Shown one piece after another: positions 24,416 through 36,800 of a DNA stretch of 64,000 bases. This DNA comes from Aphelocoma coerulescens (lineage: Eukaryota; Chordata; Aves; Passeriformes; Corvidae). How positions within the stretch are numbered: position 1 is the stretch's first letter; each line of letters begins with the position of its first letter. The stretch spans positions 54,626,345-54,690,344 of the forward strand of contig NC_091015.1 in NCBI RefSeq assembly GCF_041296385.1, read 5' to 3'. Made by a program: the position numbers and the translations under genes. The notes beneath the pieces are model-generated. The model was not told the DNA's origin, searched no databases, and worked only from the letters and a program-made list of their open reading frames with translations.

Positions 24416-26668
24416 TTCGGGCTAAAAACCCAAATGGGTACAAACCTAATCGTGGGTTACAATGGCAAAGGCAGCAGGGAAGAACCAAGCACAGAAGTTA
24501 AGCTGTGCTTACAGGACACCCGATGACTCAGATCAAATTATCACAGGGCAAAGTCAGCCCTCCTCCAGCCACCCCAGGAGAAGGGAACAGGATTGTGCCT
24601 ACCAGATATTTTTTCATTTTTCTCCTGGAAATTCAGGCTACATTAAGGAGTATAGTTACAGCCTAAATACTACATTACCAGCTTTGCATCTGCTTTTAGC
24701 AAAAGGATCACAAACGTCTCAAGAGTCTCCTGAATCCTTTGGCTCCTCAAGGCAGGCAATTTCAACACTTTCAGTTCCCATACTGAAGAAAAATGGCATA
24801 AAGAAATCTTTAAAAAATTACAAGACTTAAAATAAATTTTTGTTTCCTGAGGGTAAATGCACAGGCTTGAATTATCTCCCTTAAAAAGGGGAATAGAGAG
24901 CATGTAAAAACAGATGGTAACCAAGTTATAACTTTTTTCTATACGTGAAGGGAGTAAGTGGCTGCATTACAATGCTTTATAGTAATTGTTTAGAAAACTG
25001 CTTATATAATCAACTATTTTGATGTTACTTTCTATTTTTAATTTATTTCTTACTTCAAAGAACAAGACCTTAGTAAAAATGGCTCACACTAAAATCATAC
25101 TTTTATTATTTTATATGAGAAGCATCTTATTAGAGGGGAAGATTTAATTGAAGTCATGCCTTTCTGAAGAACACATTTGAAAAGGAGTACAAATACATAG
25201 AGGGAACTTCTCCCTAAGGACAGCAAGCAGAGGGGGAAATTACCTCAAGGACATCTGTCAGATCTAGAAACTCCATCCTGAAGACCTGTATCAGGCTGAG
25301 AATGACAGCCTCAAAAGAGATGCAGCCACATAAGGCACAAACCCCTCAGTCCCCCTCTAATTTACATCAGTGTAGACAAGAAGCAACTTTAACAGTGCCA
25401 GAGGAATTCCATCAGTAAAACTGAAAGGAAAAGAAGGCCATGTTTTCTGAATTACAAATACAGGGGTTTCCCTATCCTGATGTTTGTGGTATGCAGTCTC
25501 TCAGGGCAGATGGTAACAGCTTCCTGGTTAATGTCTGTATAATTTCTGCTTAACTAATGGATGTGTATTGTATAAATAAATTATAATGCGATAAAGACTG
25601 ACCTAAGAGTCTGAGTTATCTGGTGACTACACCCCCACCAAAAGGCCTGTCAGCTGCTAGCCTGAGCAAAGGAGAGCAAAGACAATGTAGTTACTGTCCA
25701 AGGTACAAAAACACTGACCACTATGGATGAGTGACAAAATTGGGGCAACATGTAGGAGCAGGGCACAAGTCACAAGGGCACCAGAGACTGAGGTCAGACT
25801 TGGATCTGACTTGGTCTGATCACAAAGTTAGTGATCTTAATAAGTCTTCCATCAGAGATAAGAGGTACTTTATAAAACTGTCATTAAGTAATGAACCATT
25901 ACAAAATAACTGGTAAGTTTTTAACTATCAGAGCTGAATGGGGAACAGAGAAATTCTGTCACTTCAATCTTACGGTTTCCCAATAGACCAAATACACACA
26001 AGCTACCTGACCTATGTCAAAAGAGAAATATTAGTCCTGAACATACCATCTTTGTTGCATTGCCACCTCTCTGCAATTAAGCATCAGAAGGGAAGAGCAA
26101 TCTTGCAGGAGAGACTGCACCAGGAAACAGAAAACAACAGATGGGAATGTCATGCTTTCCCACAGCATTGCAGTTATCCTGAATACACGGCCTTATGAGA
26201 GACAAAACAGGAGAAGCTGTCCTGGTCTTCTAGACAGCTTTGCAATTTACATGCTGACTCAGGACTTAAAACAGCAAGTCACTGGATTAAGGGAATGTAA
26301 ATTCTCAACTTGTCCTCTATCAACTTTTTTTAAAAAGAAAGACAAAAATTAAAGGGGAAGGTTTATCTATAAAACTGGTATTATTTTTAGCATCTATTTT
26401 AAAAACCACACAACTTTCATGGCAAAAGGAATACATTTTGCAGAGCAGGAAAGAGCTGCAGCTTTAAAGTTTTAATCATAATAAGAAGCTGGCAGAACCT
26501 CTCTAGTCTAAAAAAAAATATTTGAAATACTATATTTCAAGGCAGAAAGAGCACTTTAACTATCAGACATACGTTTTCACTCAAGATGGTCTAACACAGG
26601 ATTTGGCTCTCACCGGCTTCTGCTACAGCTCCCTCTTCACAAGCACGAACAAGTCACTCACTCTCTGA

Positions 26669-26703
26669 TTTTATTCTTCTGCCTGTAGTTTATTCTTCTG
26701 CCT
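26669..26703. repeat. Direct repeat of about 19 bp
   Basis: The string TTTATTCTTCTGCCT occurs twice, about 19 bases apart, in the ZDHHC3 first intron. It is a local duplication with no further structure. Confidence 0.6.
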
Positions 26704-29700
26704 TACCACACAGGGGTCGGTAACGATATAGGTATGAAGGCTGTAAGGCATTTAGATTTTAAATCTACATACTACACCTAAGCAGATCCCTAAGCCAACT
26801 ACAGAAAGTACACCAGGCATACATTAAAATAGCACATTAGTAACACAGGGACCAAAAAATTGTCACCTCTCTCCTGCAAAGTTAAAATCACAACTAGAAG
26901 AAATGTATTCTGCCTCTTCAGAGAACTGGAAAAACCTGCAGGTTCAAAGTTGCTGCATGTTAAAGCTTTTGAAACACAGCAAAAAACATCTGAGTTGGCA
27001 AACTAAGCATTTCTTGTTTTGCTCACTTTTGCACTGGCAAGCAGAAGAGATCCTTGTTGCCATAAAAAATACAGTTTCTGTGTGTAAACCTTAATTTTGC
27101 TACCCTTTGAAATACAGAGAGTTCAAGACAAGACCAGACACAATATATAGTATCTTCCTTATCTATTCTGTGTTATACTGGACATCAGTAATTCAAGTAG
27201 TCACTGCAAAGAACAAAGATGCATATCACATTACTATCTCTATCACCTGCTACAGCCCTCTCTGTATCTATGATGTAGTACTACTGCCTTCCCACTAGAC
27301 CTGAATACGTCTTTTTTTTAACTTTTTTTTTTCAATAGTATAGTGCTTTACACTACCTTTACTCACTCACACTGTTTCAGCTTCAGCCCACTTGTTTTAA
27401 TTTCTGCATGCTGCACCACATTTAAGATCGGCCACCCCTGTTAGTTCTGCACTACTGCAAAACTCACAGCTGAACATCACAAATACACCATCTACCACCG
27501 GCCCAGCAGCAGAAACATCAACAAGGGCCTTGCATTTCCTCTCATTCAACATTCCTCTGTTGTCCAAGGATCTTAACAGTGAGTCCTCTGCCTCTTTGTT
27601 TTACTTACTGTTTAACTTGCTCCTGGAATAGCATTTCCCAACATTTTTCTAGCTGAACTCTGCTGCTATAGCCTTCCTTCCCATTTCCATACCTTCCCAT
27701 GCCTATCCTCTCTTTTGTTTTTCCCGCTCTTCTACAACTCCTACCTCTTCTCTGTAACAGCACCGGTTCCGTATGGTCACCCTGTGAACTGGTGGTGCAA
27801 AGAGATACAGGGCTATAAGCCTAGATAAATCTCTCACTCCAGTCTCCAGAAGCATTCCCAAGCACCCCCCAAGCTGGGGGCACAGCCAGAAGCAGGTGAC
27901 AGGAGTTAACACACCAGTGCTCCTGTGCAGTGAGCCAGCACCGAGCTGCACCTTGCCTCTAACACCTTGCACCTCACTAGCCAGGAACGACTGCCATATG
28001 GGGAGGTCTTTGGCACCCACACCCTGCAGACAAGCTGGCTCATTCTTTTGGACTCCCTCTCAAAAGGACAATGTGTGAAGTGTTACTGGCAGACTTGCTG
28101 CACTGCAGCTCCAGGCAAGGGCTATCTTCTTTCCTTACTGATGCACAACCCAGGAAACACACAGCTTCAATTAGGAAAGCTTTAACGTCTCCTTTTCTTG
28201 AGCATAACCTGAAGCTTCAGATTAGTTACACGCACAGGTCAAACATGATGTTCCAGGTACAGTCGGTCACATTTAGTTTGCTTCAACCAGCTAAGCACAG
28301 GATGGGGAAAATAAAAACTGACAACAAGCTATTCTGTCATGTCATATTTTACATTACCTGCTGTCTTCTGTCAGGAAGGCAGAAAAACTGTATTCTAGAA
28401 TATCGCCCTAAGAAAAAGGTCATGGCTACACTGCAGAGGGATCAGAGAAAAGCATAAGCTCAGCCAACTAACATCTGCAGAGACTGGCTGAGCTACAGCC
28501 AGTCCATTTTCAGACCGACACCACTGTGGGTGCCCATCTAGTCTCCTCTATGGGAGAGATGCCCTGTTACAGCTTATGGGAAATGTCTGCACAGTAAAAC
28601 TGGCTCCATGAGCAAGTCCTCCTGAAATAATGCAACACACAGGTTTAAACTGCATGCACTATGCAACACTGCCAGCTCCTGTTCTGTTGGAGATGCACAG
28701 CAATCCACCCACTAAGAAAAGTAAATTCATATTAGGTAAGAAAAAGAGATTCACCAAAGCTTTGCTACCACTGCCCAGGATATACACATCCTGCTGAAGA
28801 CTGTCAGTTGTTCCCCTTTGCTGACACAAAGGAAACTGCCCAGAAGAAACACATAACTACTTGGGCACAGCAGACCTGCATCTGCTGAGGAATTAAGCAT
28901 TCATTTCCTTGCAACCTGCTCCCATTATTTGGATTAAATTACATTTGTATGCTTTTGTCTACTACCAAACAAGCAACTTAAAACTGAAATACACACCCTT
29001 GTCTGTAACTCAAAATAAAACTCAAATCACTCAAAATAAAAACTAAACGGAAGCAGAAACATACACTAAATACTCAACAAATGTTACCGCTATAGGTCCT
29101 AAATGTCACAACAAATATTTTGGGTTTTAGGCAGACCTTATATTTGCCCTTTTATAAACCTATAACCGCGAAGAGTTTCTGTGTCACACCTTCTAAATCT
29201 CAATGAATATTCAGTCAGACACAACTTACTACCAGCAGCGGGTCCCACTGGTGTGACAAACACTATTGCATCACTGAGGCAGCACCAAGAGCTACGCTGA
29301 CAGTCATAGCCTTTGAACGAGCAGATCTTTATTTATCTGCACATGGGGCTGCATTTTTAAAAGATGCAAGAATGGCGTGGCTCCCCTTAAGATGACTCTT
29401 ACCACTGAAATGCCTGTAACACTACACAGAAGACTTATTTATTGCTTTCACTGAGCAAAGAAAAACATGGTCCTCACTAATGCCTTGCTATGTACACCAC
29501 CAGATACCCAATGCAGTCACTCACTGAAACTCACCAGTCCCTTCCTTCTCTGTGATTCCACTGTATCAGAACAACCATCCAAATTTGGGCTCCTTTCCTA
29601 CAGATCTGACATTGCACACACACCTTTGCTGTGCCAGGAGTCTGGCACACAGTTGCTCTCTCTCATGCTGAAAAACACAGTTTATCTTTTCTGATCAGGA

Positions 29701-30737
29701 TCAAAGGAAAGCCATACAAACGAACTTTGCTGTCCAACCCACATCCCTCAATGGCACGCTCTGCTGCCTCCTTCTTCCCAAGGATTGTTTTCTTCCTTGT
29801 TTTCTTGAAGACTATTTTCTAATGAGCCATCGTGAATTGCTGCTTCTTCTTAAAAATTCACCTTACAGAACTACTCCAGTAGTACTTAGAAGCTGCCGTT
29901 CTAGACCAGTCCGGATCGCTTGCTACTGCCATCTAAAACACACCATCCATTTCAACTAAACCCGCCACAGTACAGCGCCATGGTTTCGACACGGATTACT
30001 CCCGATGCCGAGGTCGCACCTGGCCGACGGTGCCATCGGACAGCTGCAGCCACACGCCGGGTGACCAGGGCCACCTCGGAAGCGACATGGTCAGCTCCAC
30101 TCGCTGTCCAGCTGCTCGCTGCCGGGCACGTCCCACCGCTGCAGCGCATTAGCAGATTACAGGACCACTGCAATCCACCGACAGGTCACACGACCCCGAC
30201 GAAATCACCGGAGGCTCCGACTTTAAATTTCCTGCCGAGGGGACTCAACGCTGCTCCGAAAGGCCGCGGAGCAGACCTAAACCGCGTATTTAGCCCGGTA
30301 TCATTTAACGTGCTTAGCTTCCCAGCATTTAAAGCCCAGCGCTGGAAGGCGGAGAGGGGAGAGCGGAGCCCTCCGCCCGTTTCCCGACCGATGCCCACAG
30401 CTCCCGGGGACGCCGCTGCGGGACACGACCCGCCGCCCAGCCCTGGCCCGGGGGCCCCGCCGAGGGATGCGGGGCTCCGCGCGGCCCTTGGGCGGCCGCG
30501 CCATCCCCGGGCTCCCGCACGGCCGAGGGACCGCGCGGGCCGCGGACACCGGGGACACCGGCGGGGCCGGGGGGCAGCTGCTGGCGCGGCGCAGGCGGCG
30601 GCGGGATGGCATCCACCGGCGGCCCGCTCCCGGTCCCCAGCTCTCTGCTCCCAGTTCACGCTCCCGCCCCGCTCCGCCAGCGCACACACCTGCCCGCCCC
30701 CCAGCACCCCCCGCCCCGCGCTGTCAGTCGCACCCAC

Positions 30738-30880
30738 CTACCCAGTGGCCGCCGCCGCCGCCGCGGGTCCGGCGCGCCCCGCCGCCCCCGCGCCGGCAGC
30801 GGCACGGCACGGCACGGCACGGCACGGCACCGCACCCCCCCTTCCGCCGCCCCTTGCGCGGAGGTGGAGCGGCCGCCGGG
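30738..30880 (-). other. ZDHHC3: Presumed non-coding first exon of ZDHHC3
   Basis: On the minus strand an ETS-like site (CACTTCCTGG) is followed by a GC-rich stretch that ends at a good donor, GGGTAG|GTGGGT, with its last exon base at 30738. This is the layout of a housekeeping first exon. The 5' end is an estimate, and a second possible donor (GGGCAG|GTGTGT, minus strand, near 30690) exists. The segment contains the (GGCAC)6 repeat. RNA evidence would be needed to fix it. Confidence 0.45.
30801..30830. repeat. (GGCAC)6 pentanucleotide repeat
   Basis: Six perfect GGCAC units in the CpG island. They lie inside the presumed ZDHHC3 first exon, where the transcript would read GTGCC units. Confidence 0.9.
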
Positions 30881-31224
30881 AGGAACCAGGAAGTGAACGG
30901 CGGCGGCGGGAGGCAGCGTGTCCCCGGCCCTGCCCTTCCCCGCCCCGCCGCGGGCTCCCCGGCCCACGGACGGGCACCGGCCCCGGGCCCCGTGTGGCTG
31001 CGGACCGCCTGTGCCGACTGCGCTTTAACGGCCCGGGCGTGCGGGTGCCTGGGGGGTGGGGGAATACGGGTTTTGTGAGGAAAAAACCCCACTATTTTGT
31101 TTTGACACGGGAACGGATGGTTCTGCCTCGTCGGTTATCTCTGAGCCCCAGCCAGGTTCAGGGTGGTTCTGGTTTGCAGGTTCCAAAATCTTTTGGCACC
31201 CAAGGAGGAGCCGTACAGCGTAGA

Positions 31225-31663
31225 GCAGAGGGGATGTCTGGGGGACTGGAGTATCATTCTTAGGAAGAAAGGCTGAGGGACTTGGGCCTGTTCAGCCTCG
31301 AGAAGAGACTACTGAGAGGGGACCTCATTAATGTGTATAAATGTCTTAAGTGGGGAGGGTGGGGGGGGAAGAGATGGAGCCAGGTTCCTCTCGGTGGTAC
31401 CAAGCACTAGGATGTGAGGCAGTGGACAGAAACTGATGCACAGAAAGTTCCACCTGAACACGAGGAAGAACTTCTTTACTGTGTGGGTGACCATGCACTG
31501 GAACAGGTTGTGGACTCTCCCTCACTGGACATATTCAAGAACTGTCAGGACACAATCCTGTGCTATGTCCTCTAGGATGGCCCTGCTTGAGCAGGGAGGT
31601 TGGACCAGATGACCCACTGTGGTCCCTTCCAACCCTACCCGTTCTGTGACTGTGGTTCTGTGA
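31225..31663 (+). mobile_element. CR1 LINE, 3'-end fragment, plus strand
   Basis: The fragment begins in the last part of the reverse-transcriptase ORF: the reading [17 protein letters not shown] is the standard CR1 C-terminal signature. It ends in the CR1 3' UTR (GGTTGGACCAGATGACC, then GGTCCCTTCCAACCC) with imperfect TTCTGTGA tail units. In-frame stops and shifts make it dead. It separates the ZDHHC3 and EXOSC7 start regions. Confidence 0.9.
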
Positions 31664-33439
31664 CAGCGCTCCACTGCAGGTGTCATGGCTGGAGCCAGAG
31701 CAAGGGCTGAGTTTGCTTGACACTCTCCGTGTCAAGCCACTGCTTCCAGCCTTTGTGGTCTTGCCAGGTATTAATCATGCACTGCAAATGTTCACGTTTC
31801 AGGGGCTTCCCTCAGGCTGGCTTTATTTGAGCCAACACGTGTCATGAATTTACCACAATGAAGTTAGAGGAAAGTTAAGGGTTTGCCTTTGTTAAAAAAA
31901 ACTCCAACATAAAAACCCGAACAAACCCAAGAAACAAATGACATCCTTTTTTGCATGATAAGCTTCACTACTGCCTTGTGCTGGAATTTGAATGTGCTCA
32001 GAAGTGCTCTTTAGGGCAGGAGGATGCCTTCTGTCCTGCCTGAGGAGAAACAAGCCAGACCTGGACTCCTCCCACCTTTGAAAAACTGCCGTTTGCATGT
32101 GAACAAGATTTGCTAGCTGAGCCTCTGAACTGTGCAAGAATTTGACTAACATCAGGTAGATTCCAAGCTGGGATGGCAGAGGTGGGGAAAAAAATTAACA
32201 AATCACTCTCTTCTGGCAGTTGGAACTGTTAGCTGCTGTGGGCTAAGCCATGAGAGGCAGGAGCTGAGATGAGAGCCAGAATGTCATCTCCCTGTGCTCT
32301 CAGTGGAAATCATAGGGTGCATCTGCATTAACACTGTGTTTCAGATCAAATTCACTTGCTTTTTCAAGGAGTTTTTGATTTCTTCTTACTTCTTGTTTGG
32401 TTCACACTGTGGAATGTGATGACGCAAGTATCACACTGCAAGTCAAATGAAGGGTCAATCTGTGCTGGACAGCAGCACTGGCAGATGCTATTTTAGAGAG
32501 AATATACAAACCAGGGCCCTTTCATGCATAGGCACTGCCTTTGTCTGGCACTCCCCTGGCCCAGGAAGAAAACCTGGCCTTGTTCACCTCCCTAGGGTGA
32601 GCAGGGAGGACAGGCTATCCAAGCCTTGGCTCCCAGCTCTGTCAGGCTCCACTGCTGGCTCTCCCCACCAAGAAGCAGTAAGCAATGCCCATGCAACAAC
32701 TCTAGAGTGCAGAAACTTGATTCCTTTTGGATGCAGGTAAGCCATGAGAAGAGTCCCAGAAATGCATCGGCTATGCCCCAACTGCTCATGGATAAGCAGC
32801 CTGCCAATGGGACCAGACCAACCTAAAACCTCCAAAACCATCCATTGCTCTTGAGGTTTGCTCCCACTGCATCATGCCACTTGCTCAAGTAGGCACAGCC
32901 AGGAATGCTCTGTACACTTGATTGAACAAGGAGTTCTGGAAAACTGGATGAACTCCAACACTGTGCTGTGTAACTCTTCGGAGCCATGGCTCATTTTTAT
33001 CCAAACAAGCATCAGTGTGAAGTCAGACAGCATCTTTTAAAATACTGTGAAAATGATACACAGGAGTTGTGCAAAAAGGTGTGCAAACTTACATTAATGA
33101 CTGTTATGCAACTTTCAATTAAGGCTGTCAAAAAAACCCCAACCCTTAATTATTGTTTTGATATAATAGTGCGAGCTTTTAATTACATTTCCCATGCCAC
33201 CTTCCCAGCGATATCTGGCACAGGACGAACAGAATCTCCTAAGGAAAGCATTTGGTTTCTTCCCTGCTGCCGCACCAGCCTTCCCCGCGCACCACACCTC
33301 GCTTGGACGTTTCTGAGGTAAAAACTCCGCAAGAAAAATGAAGAAACGCAGAGGACTCTGACTACGCGATCCCGTTCTGAGCACTGGGATATTTCCACAG
33401 CCTCCTTCAGGAGCTCTTGGCAGAGGGCAGACAGAGAGC
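31664..33439. other. Spacer between the ZDHHC3 and EXOSC7 start regions
   Basis: About 1.8 kb without a recognised gene, RNA or mobile element. GC content is ordinary until about 33.2 kb, where it rises toward the EXOSC7 island. Confidence 0.55.
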
Positions 33440-33756
33440 GGGTGTTCTGGGTTTACCACGAGGGCCAGCTTCATGGACCGGACGTTTTCCGGGATGCGGG
33501 CTGCCTAGTGGGTACCGCGTCCAGAGCGCTGCGTCTACTCCATGTGGAAGGCTTCTGTGGCTTCCCGGCTGCACCCCCCGCTTTGCCGGCAGGAAGGGGG
33601 AGCCCCCGCTGTGAGGTGCCGGTGTCGGTGCCGGCTGGGCGGGTGGGACACCAGCTATGGATAGCGGCAGCGTTCCCGCCGCGGGCGGGCGGATGGAAGG
33701 CAGGAAGGCAGGGAGGAAGCGTGGCACTGCGCAGGTGCGGGCGGGAGGTGGCGGGA
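33440..33756 (+). promoter_or_regulatory. EXOSC7: EXOSC7 promoter region and 5' UTR (CpG-rich)
   Basis: A CpG-rich stretch directly precedes the EXOSC7 start and continues to about 33850. CTGCGCAGGTGCG at 33727-33739 resembles the NRF1 consensus, which is common in promoters of housekeeping genes. I see no TATA box at a useful distance. The exact start of transcription cannot be read from sequence. Confidence 0.65.
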
Positions 33757-33813
33757 ATGGCGTCCGTGGTGCTGAGCGAGGCGGAGAAGTTCTACATCGT
33801 GCACGGCGTGCAG
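33757..33813 (+). CDS. EXOSC7: EXOSC7 exon 1, coding part
   Basis: ATG lies in GCGGGAATGGCG (G at +4) and opens MASVVLSEAEKFYIVHGVQ, 19 codons that end at the donor CAG|GTACCG, phase 0. The start agrees with the human protein start. Confidence 0.96.
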
Positions 33814-36800
33814 GTACCGGGGTGGGCGCCGGGCGGAGGGGAGCGAGTTAGGCTGGGGAGGAGGGGGATAGGAAGGAAGGAAGGAAGGAGGGAGGGAGCC
33901 CTCCACCGTTGTGGCGGGGGGCGAGCCTCTGGAGTAGTAATCATCGGAGCACACTGAGCATCGGAACGGGAAGCAGGCTGAGAGCAGGACGTGGATTTGT
34001 TTGCACAGAATCATAGAATAAGCTGAGTTGGAAGGGACCAACAAGGATCATCAAATCTAGCTCCCAGCATTGCACAGGCCTGCCCTAAGAATCATACCAT
34101 GTGCTTTTGAGCATTGTCCAAACGCTTCTCGAACTCTGTCAGGCTCAGTGCTGTGACCACTTCCCTGGGGAGCCTGTTCCAGTGCCCAGCCACCCCCTGG
34201 GTCTAAAACCTTTTCCTGATATCCAACCTAAACCTCCCTGACACAACTTCCGGCCAATTTTTTTGTGTCCTGTCACTGGTCACCACAGAGAAGAGATCAT
34301 CACTGCCTGTCCCTCCTCTTCCCCTCAGGAGGAAGTTGTAACTGCAGTGAGGTCTCCCCTCCGTCTCCTCCAGGCTGAGCAGACCAAGTGACCTCAGCAG
34401 CTCCTCAAACGACTTCCCCTCAAGGCCCTTCACCACCTTCCTTGCCCTCCTTTGGATGCTCTCTAATAGCTTAATATACTTCTTCTGTCCCCATTTGCTC
34501 ATCTTCCTTTGCTCTTTCCACCTCTTCCCTGGCTCTTTCTCAAGTTATTGCCGTTGGATAGAGTTTTAGCCTGTCACTTAGCAAAGGAACGTGAGTGGAC
34601 CAAGGAAGAAGAGTAAAGGATGTCTGGGGAGAAGCCCCAAAGATAACAGAGCTGTATTTTTACTGAATTTTACTGAAAAACAGCCTGGTTTTATGGGAAT
34701 AAGCTGTATAGTATCAGAGGATGCCTAATACCCGTTTTTGAAATACAAGTGGATGAAGGCATTTGGAAGGCTGGTATATTATTTTTGTCTGCTGGTGTCC
34801 TAACTAGTGATGTAAAAGTACAGAACTTGCCTGTCCCAGCAAAGAGCTGGGTTGTGTTAGGTAAAGTACTATTTAAGGCCACAACCTTTACAGTTTTGGA
34901 ATCTGAAGCTTTCTTTTGGGTATTGGAGGGACTTTGTGCAGTTCATGTCTGCCTGCAGATTGTTTGTTGCAAGCTCCACATAAACGAGATATAAAAGAAA
35001 AAGTACAGTTGGTTCTTTTGTGCTGCATGATGAAACTACAAGCTGTTGCTTTTCTATCCTCTTTACTGCTGTTTGGTATAGGAGACGGAAAGTTCAAAGT
35101 CACAGGGTTTGGGGGGGGTTGTTGGGTTTTTGTGGTTGTTTAGTTTTTTTGGGTTGTTTGGTTTGTTTTGTTGGGTTTTTTTTTTACTTTTCATTATTGA
35201 TTCCCTTAAGTGCAGTATATTGATTGTCATACTTAGGAGGATCTTCGTGTAGATGGTCGAGGTTGTGAAGACTACAGATGTGCAGAAGTAGAAACAGATG
35301 TTGTATCAAACACAAGTGGATCTGCAAGAGTAAAGCTGGTAGGTAAATTTCTTAGGGATTTGGTACCTTGCTGATAAAATTTCTTGTTCATATGACTAGT
35401 TAAGGTGATGCTATTTGTAGATGGGTTTTTGTGTATAATGGCGTGTGTGTATAGCAGTAACTAAAACTATGGGATATGGAAATAATGACAGGGTACATAA
35501 TTAGTTCAGTCTGGCTTGAGCTGGATTTAATGTGAAGTGCCTGGACAGCCTTCAGTCTGAACTAATCTAGCCTTTAATCTTGAAAACTGAAGTTACTGTT
35601 GTGCCTAATCCCTGGGGGTGGGGGCAAAAATTTCTATTCCTTTAGAGTGAAGCAAAACTACTTCTGACATGTGTTGAGTGTGAAGAAGATAAATGTACTG
35701 TGCACTATTATGAAGGTTCTGCAGAAGGAGTTGTTTACAGAACCAAAATGACAGAAGTAGTCTTGGATATTAAGACTGTCTTTTTAACCTAGAGAAAGGT
35801 AATATGTACAGTAATTATTTGAAGAATCTTCTTAGGCTTAATATTGTCCTTCTAAAGCCTTTTGTTCTTTAAAAAAATGTTATTTTAAGTTTACTCTGAT
35901 AGAATGATCTGATAACTGAAAGGTGGAAATGTCAGCTTGTCAGAGACATTTAAATTAAACAAGTAGTTCTGTAATCATAATTCCAGTTGTGTGATATGCT
36001 TTTGTTTTAATAGGGAGAAACTGATATCTTGGTAGGCATAAAAGCTGAAATGGGGACACCGAAGTTGGAGAAACCAGATGAAGGTTACCTGGAATTTTTT
36101 GTTGACTGGTTAGTATACTAGAGAAGAATGAAATAGATCTAATATTTGGAATAAATGGCTAATCAGGTCTTGCCATTATTCAGAAGTTTATGCCTTCATT
36201 CACTAACCTCCTCTAGGGGTTTGAGTAATAGAAACAAGTTCTTTTACTGTTTCAGTAGCAGTAAATGTTGAGAAATTTTTGGCTGGTCCTGCAAACCCAA
36301 AAGAAGCAAATCAGTAGGAGTTAAAGAATGAAAACGAAAACAAGTGAAATTAAACAATCCCAAATTGCATAGCATCACTGCAGAGAAGAGAATAATGGTT
36401 TGAGTACATGTGCATGTAACCTGACTTCATGACTAAAATGTCAGCTGTTGGTTTTTTCCATGATAAAATAGAGAAAATCTCTTTCAAAAGAAGCAAGTTG
36501 GAAGAAAAGAATCGACCAATACAGACTGTGCTTTAGCTGTACTTAAAGGTTTGCTTACTTTGTCTGTGAAAGCAGTGGAAAAAGACTGAAATGTGTTTTG
36601 TACAAAACTTTTTTTTCATTTAAAAAAAGAAAAATCCCCAGTGTAAACTTCAGATGCAAAAACTAATTAGAAATTTTAGTTATATATTTATCAGTGAATC
36701 CATCTTTCATTAACTAAAAGGATGTTTGTTTTTAATCAGACTTCTTGCATTTTGCTACAAATGGACTGTTGTTTATCCTTACAGTCTTCATAGTGGTTGA

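Larger units (their letters stand above)
19375..30737 (-). other. ZDHHC3: ZDHHC3 first intron (presumed, 11.4 kb)
   Basis: This stretch separates the 5' UTR/coding exon from the presumed first exon in the CpG island. I found no CR1, LTR, RNA gene or credible exon. Small patches include A-runs at about 22754-22768, a C/A-rich patch at 24364-24415, GACA units at 23838-23851 and a 19-bp direct repeat at about 26669-26703. The span rests on the predicted first exon and needs transcript support. Confidence 0.55.
30340..31060. promoter_or_regulatory. CpG island, presumed ZDHHC3 promoter
   Basis: Extreme GC content and dense CpG set this stretch apart from the AT-rich DNA on both sides. It lies upstream of ZDHHC3 and diverges from EXOSC7. 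An ETS-type site (CCAGGAAGTG at about 30886-30895) lies next to the presumed start. Long open frames on both strands here come from the lack of stop codons in GC-rich DNA and are not genes. Confidence 0.75.
33814..35236 (+). other. EXOSC7: EXOSC7 intron 1
   Basis: The intron holds a GGAA microsatellite (33871-33897), a minus-strand CR1 fragment (34007-34502) and a T/G-rich patch (35107-35182). The remainder is unremarkable. Confidence 0.75.

Noticed and set aside
29920..31263. Plus-strand open frame of 447 codons, and several long minus-strand frames over the same region
   Set aside because: The frame crosses the CpG island and ends in the CR1. Its composition is proline, arginine and alanine as expected from GC-rich DNA without stops, other frames are open too, and no domain is recognised.
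33442..33957. Plus-strand frame of 171 codons over the EXOSC7 promoter
   Set aside because: It overlaps the EXOSC7 exon 1 in another frame, lies in GC-rich DNA, and continues over the GGAA microsatellite. No recognised domain.
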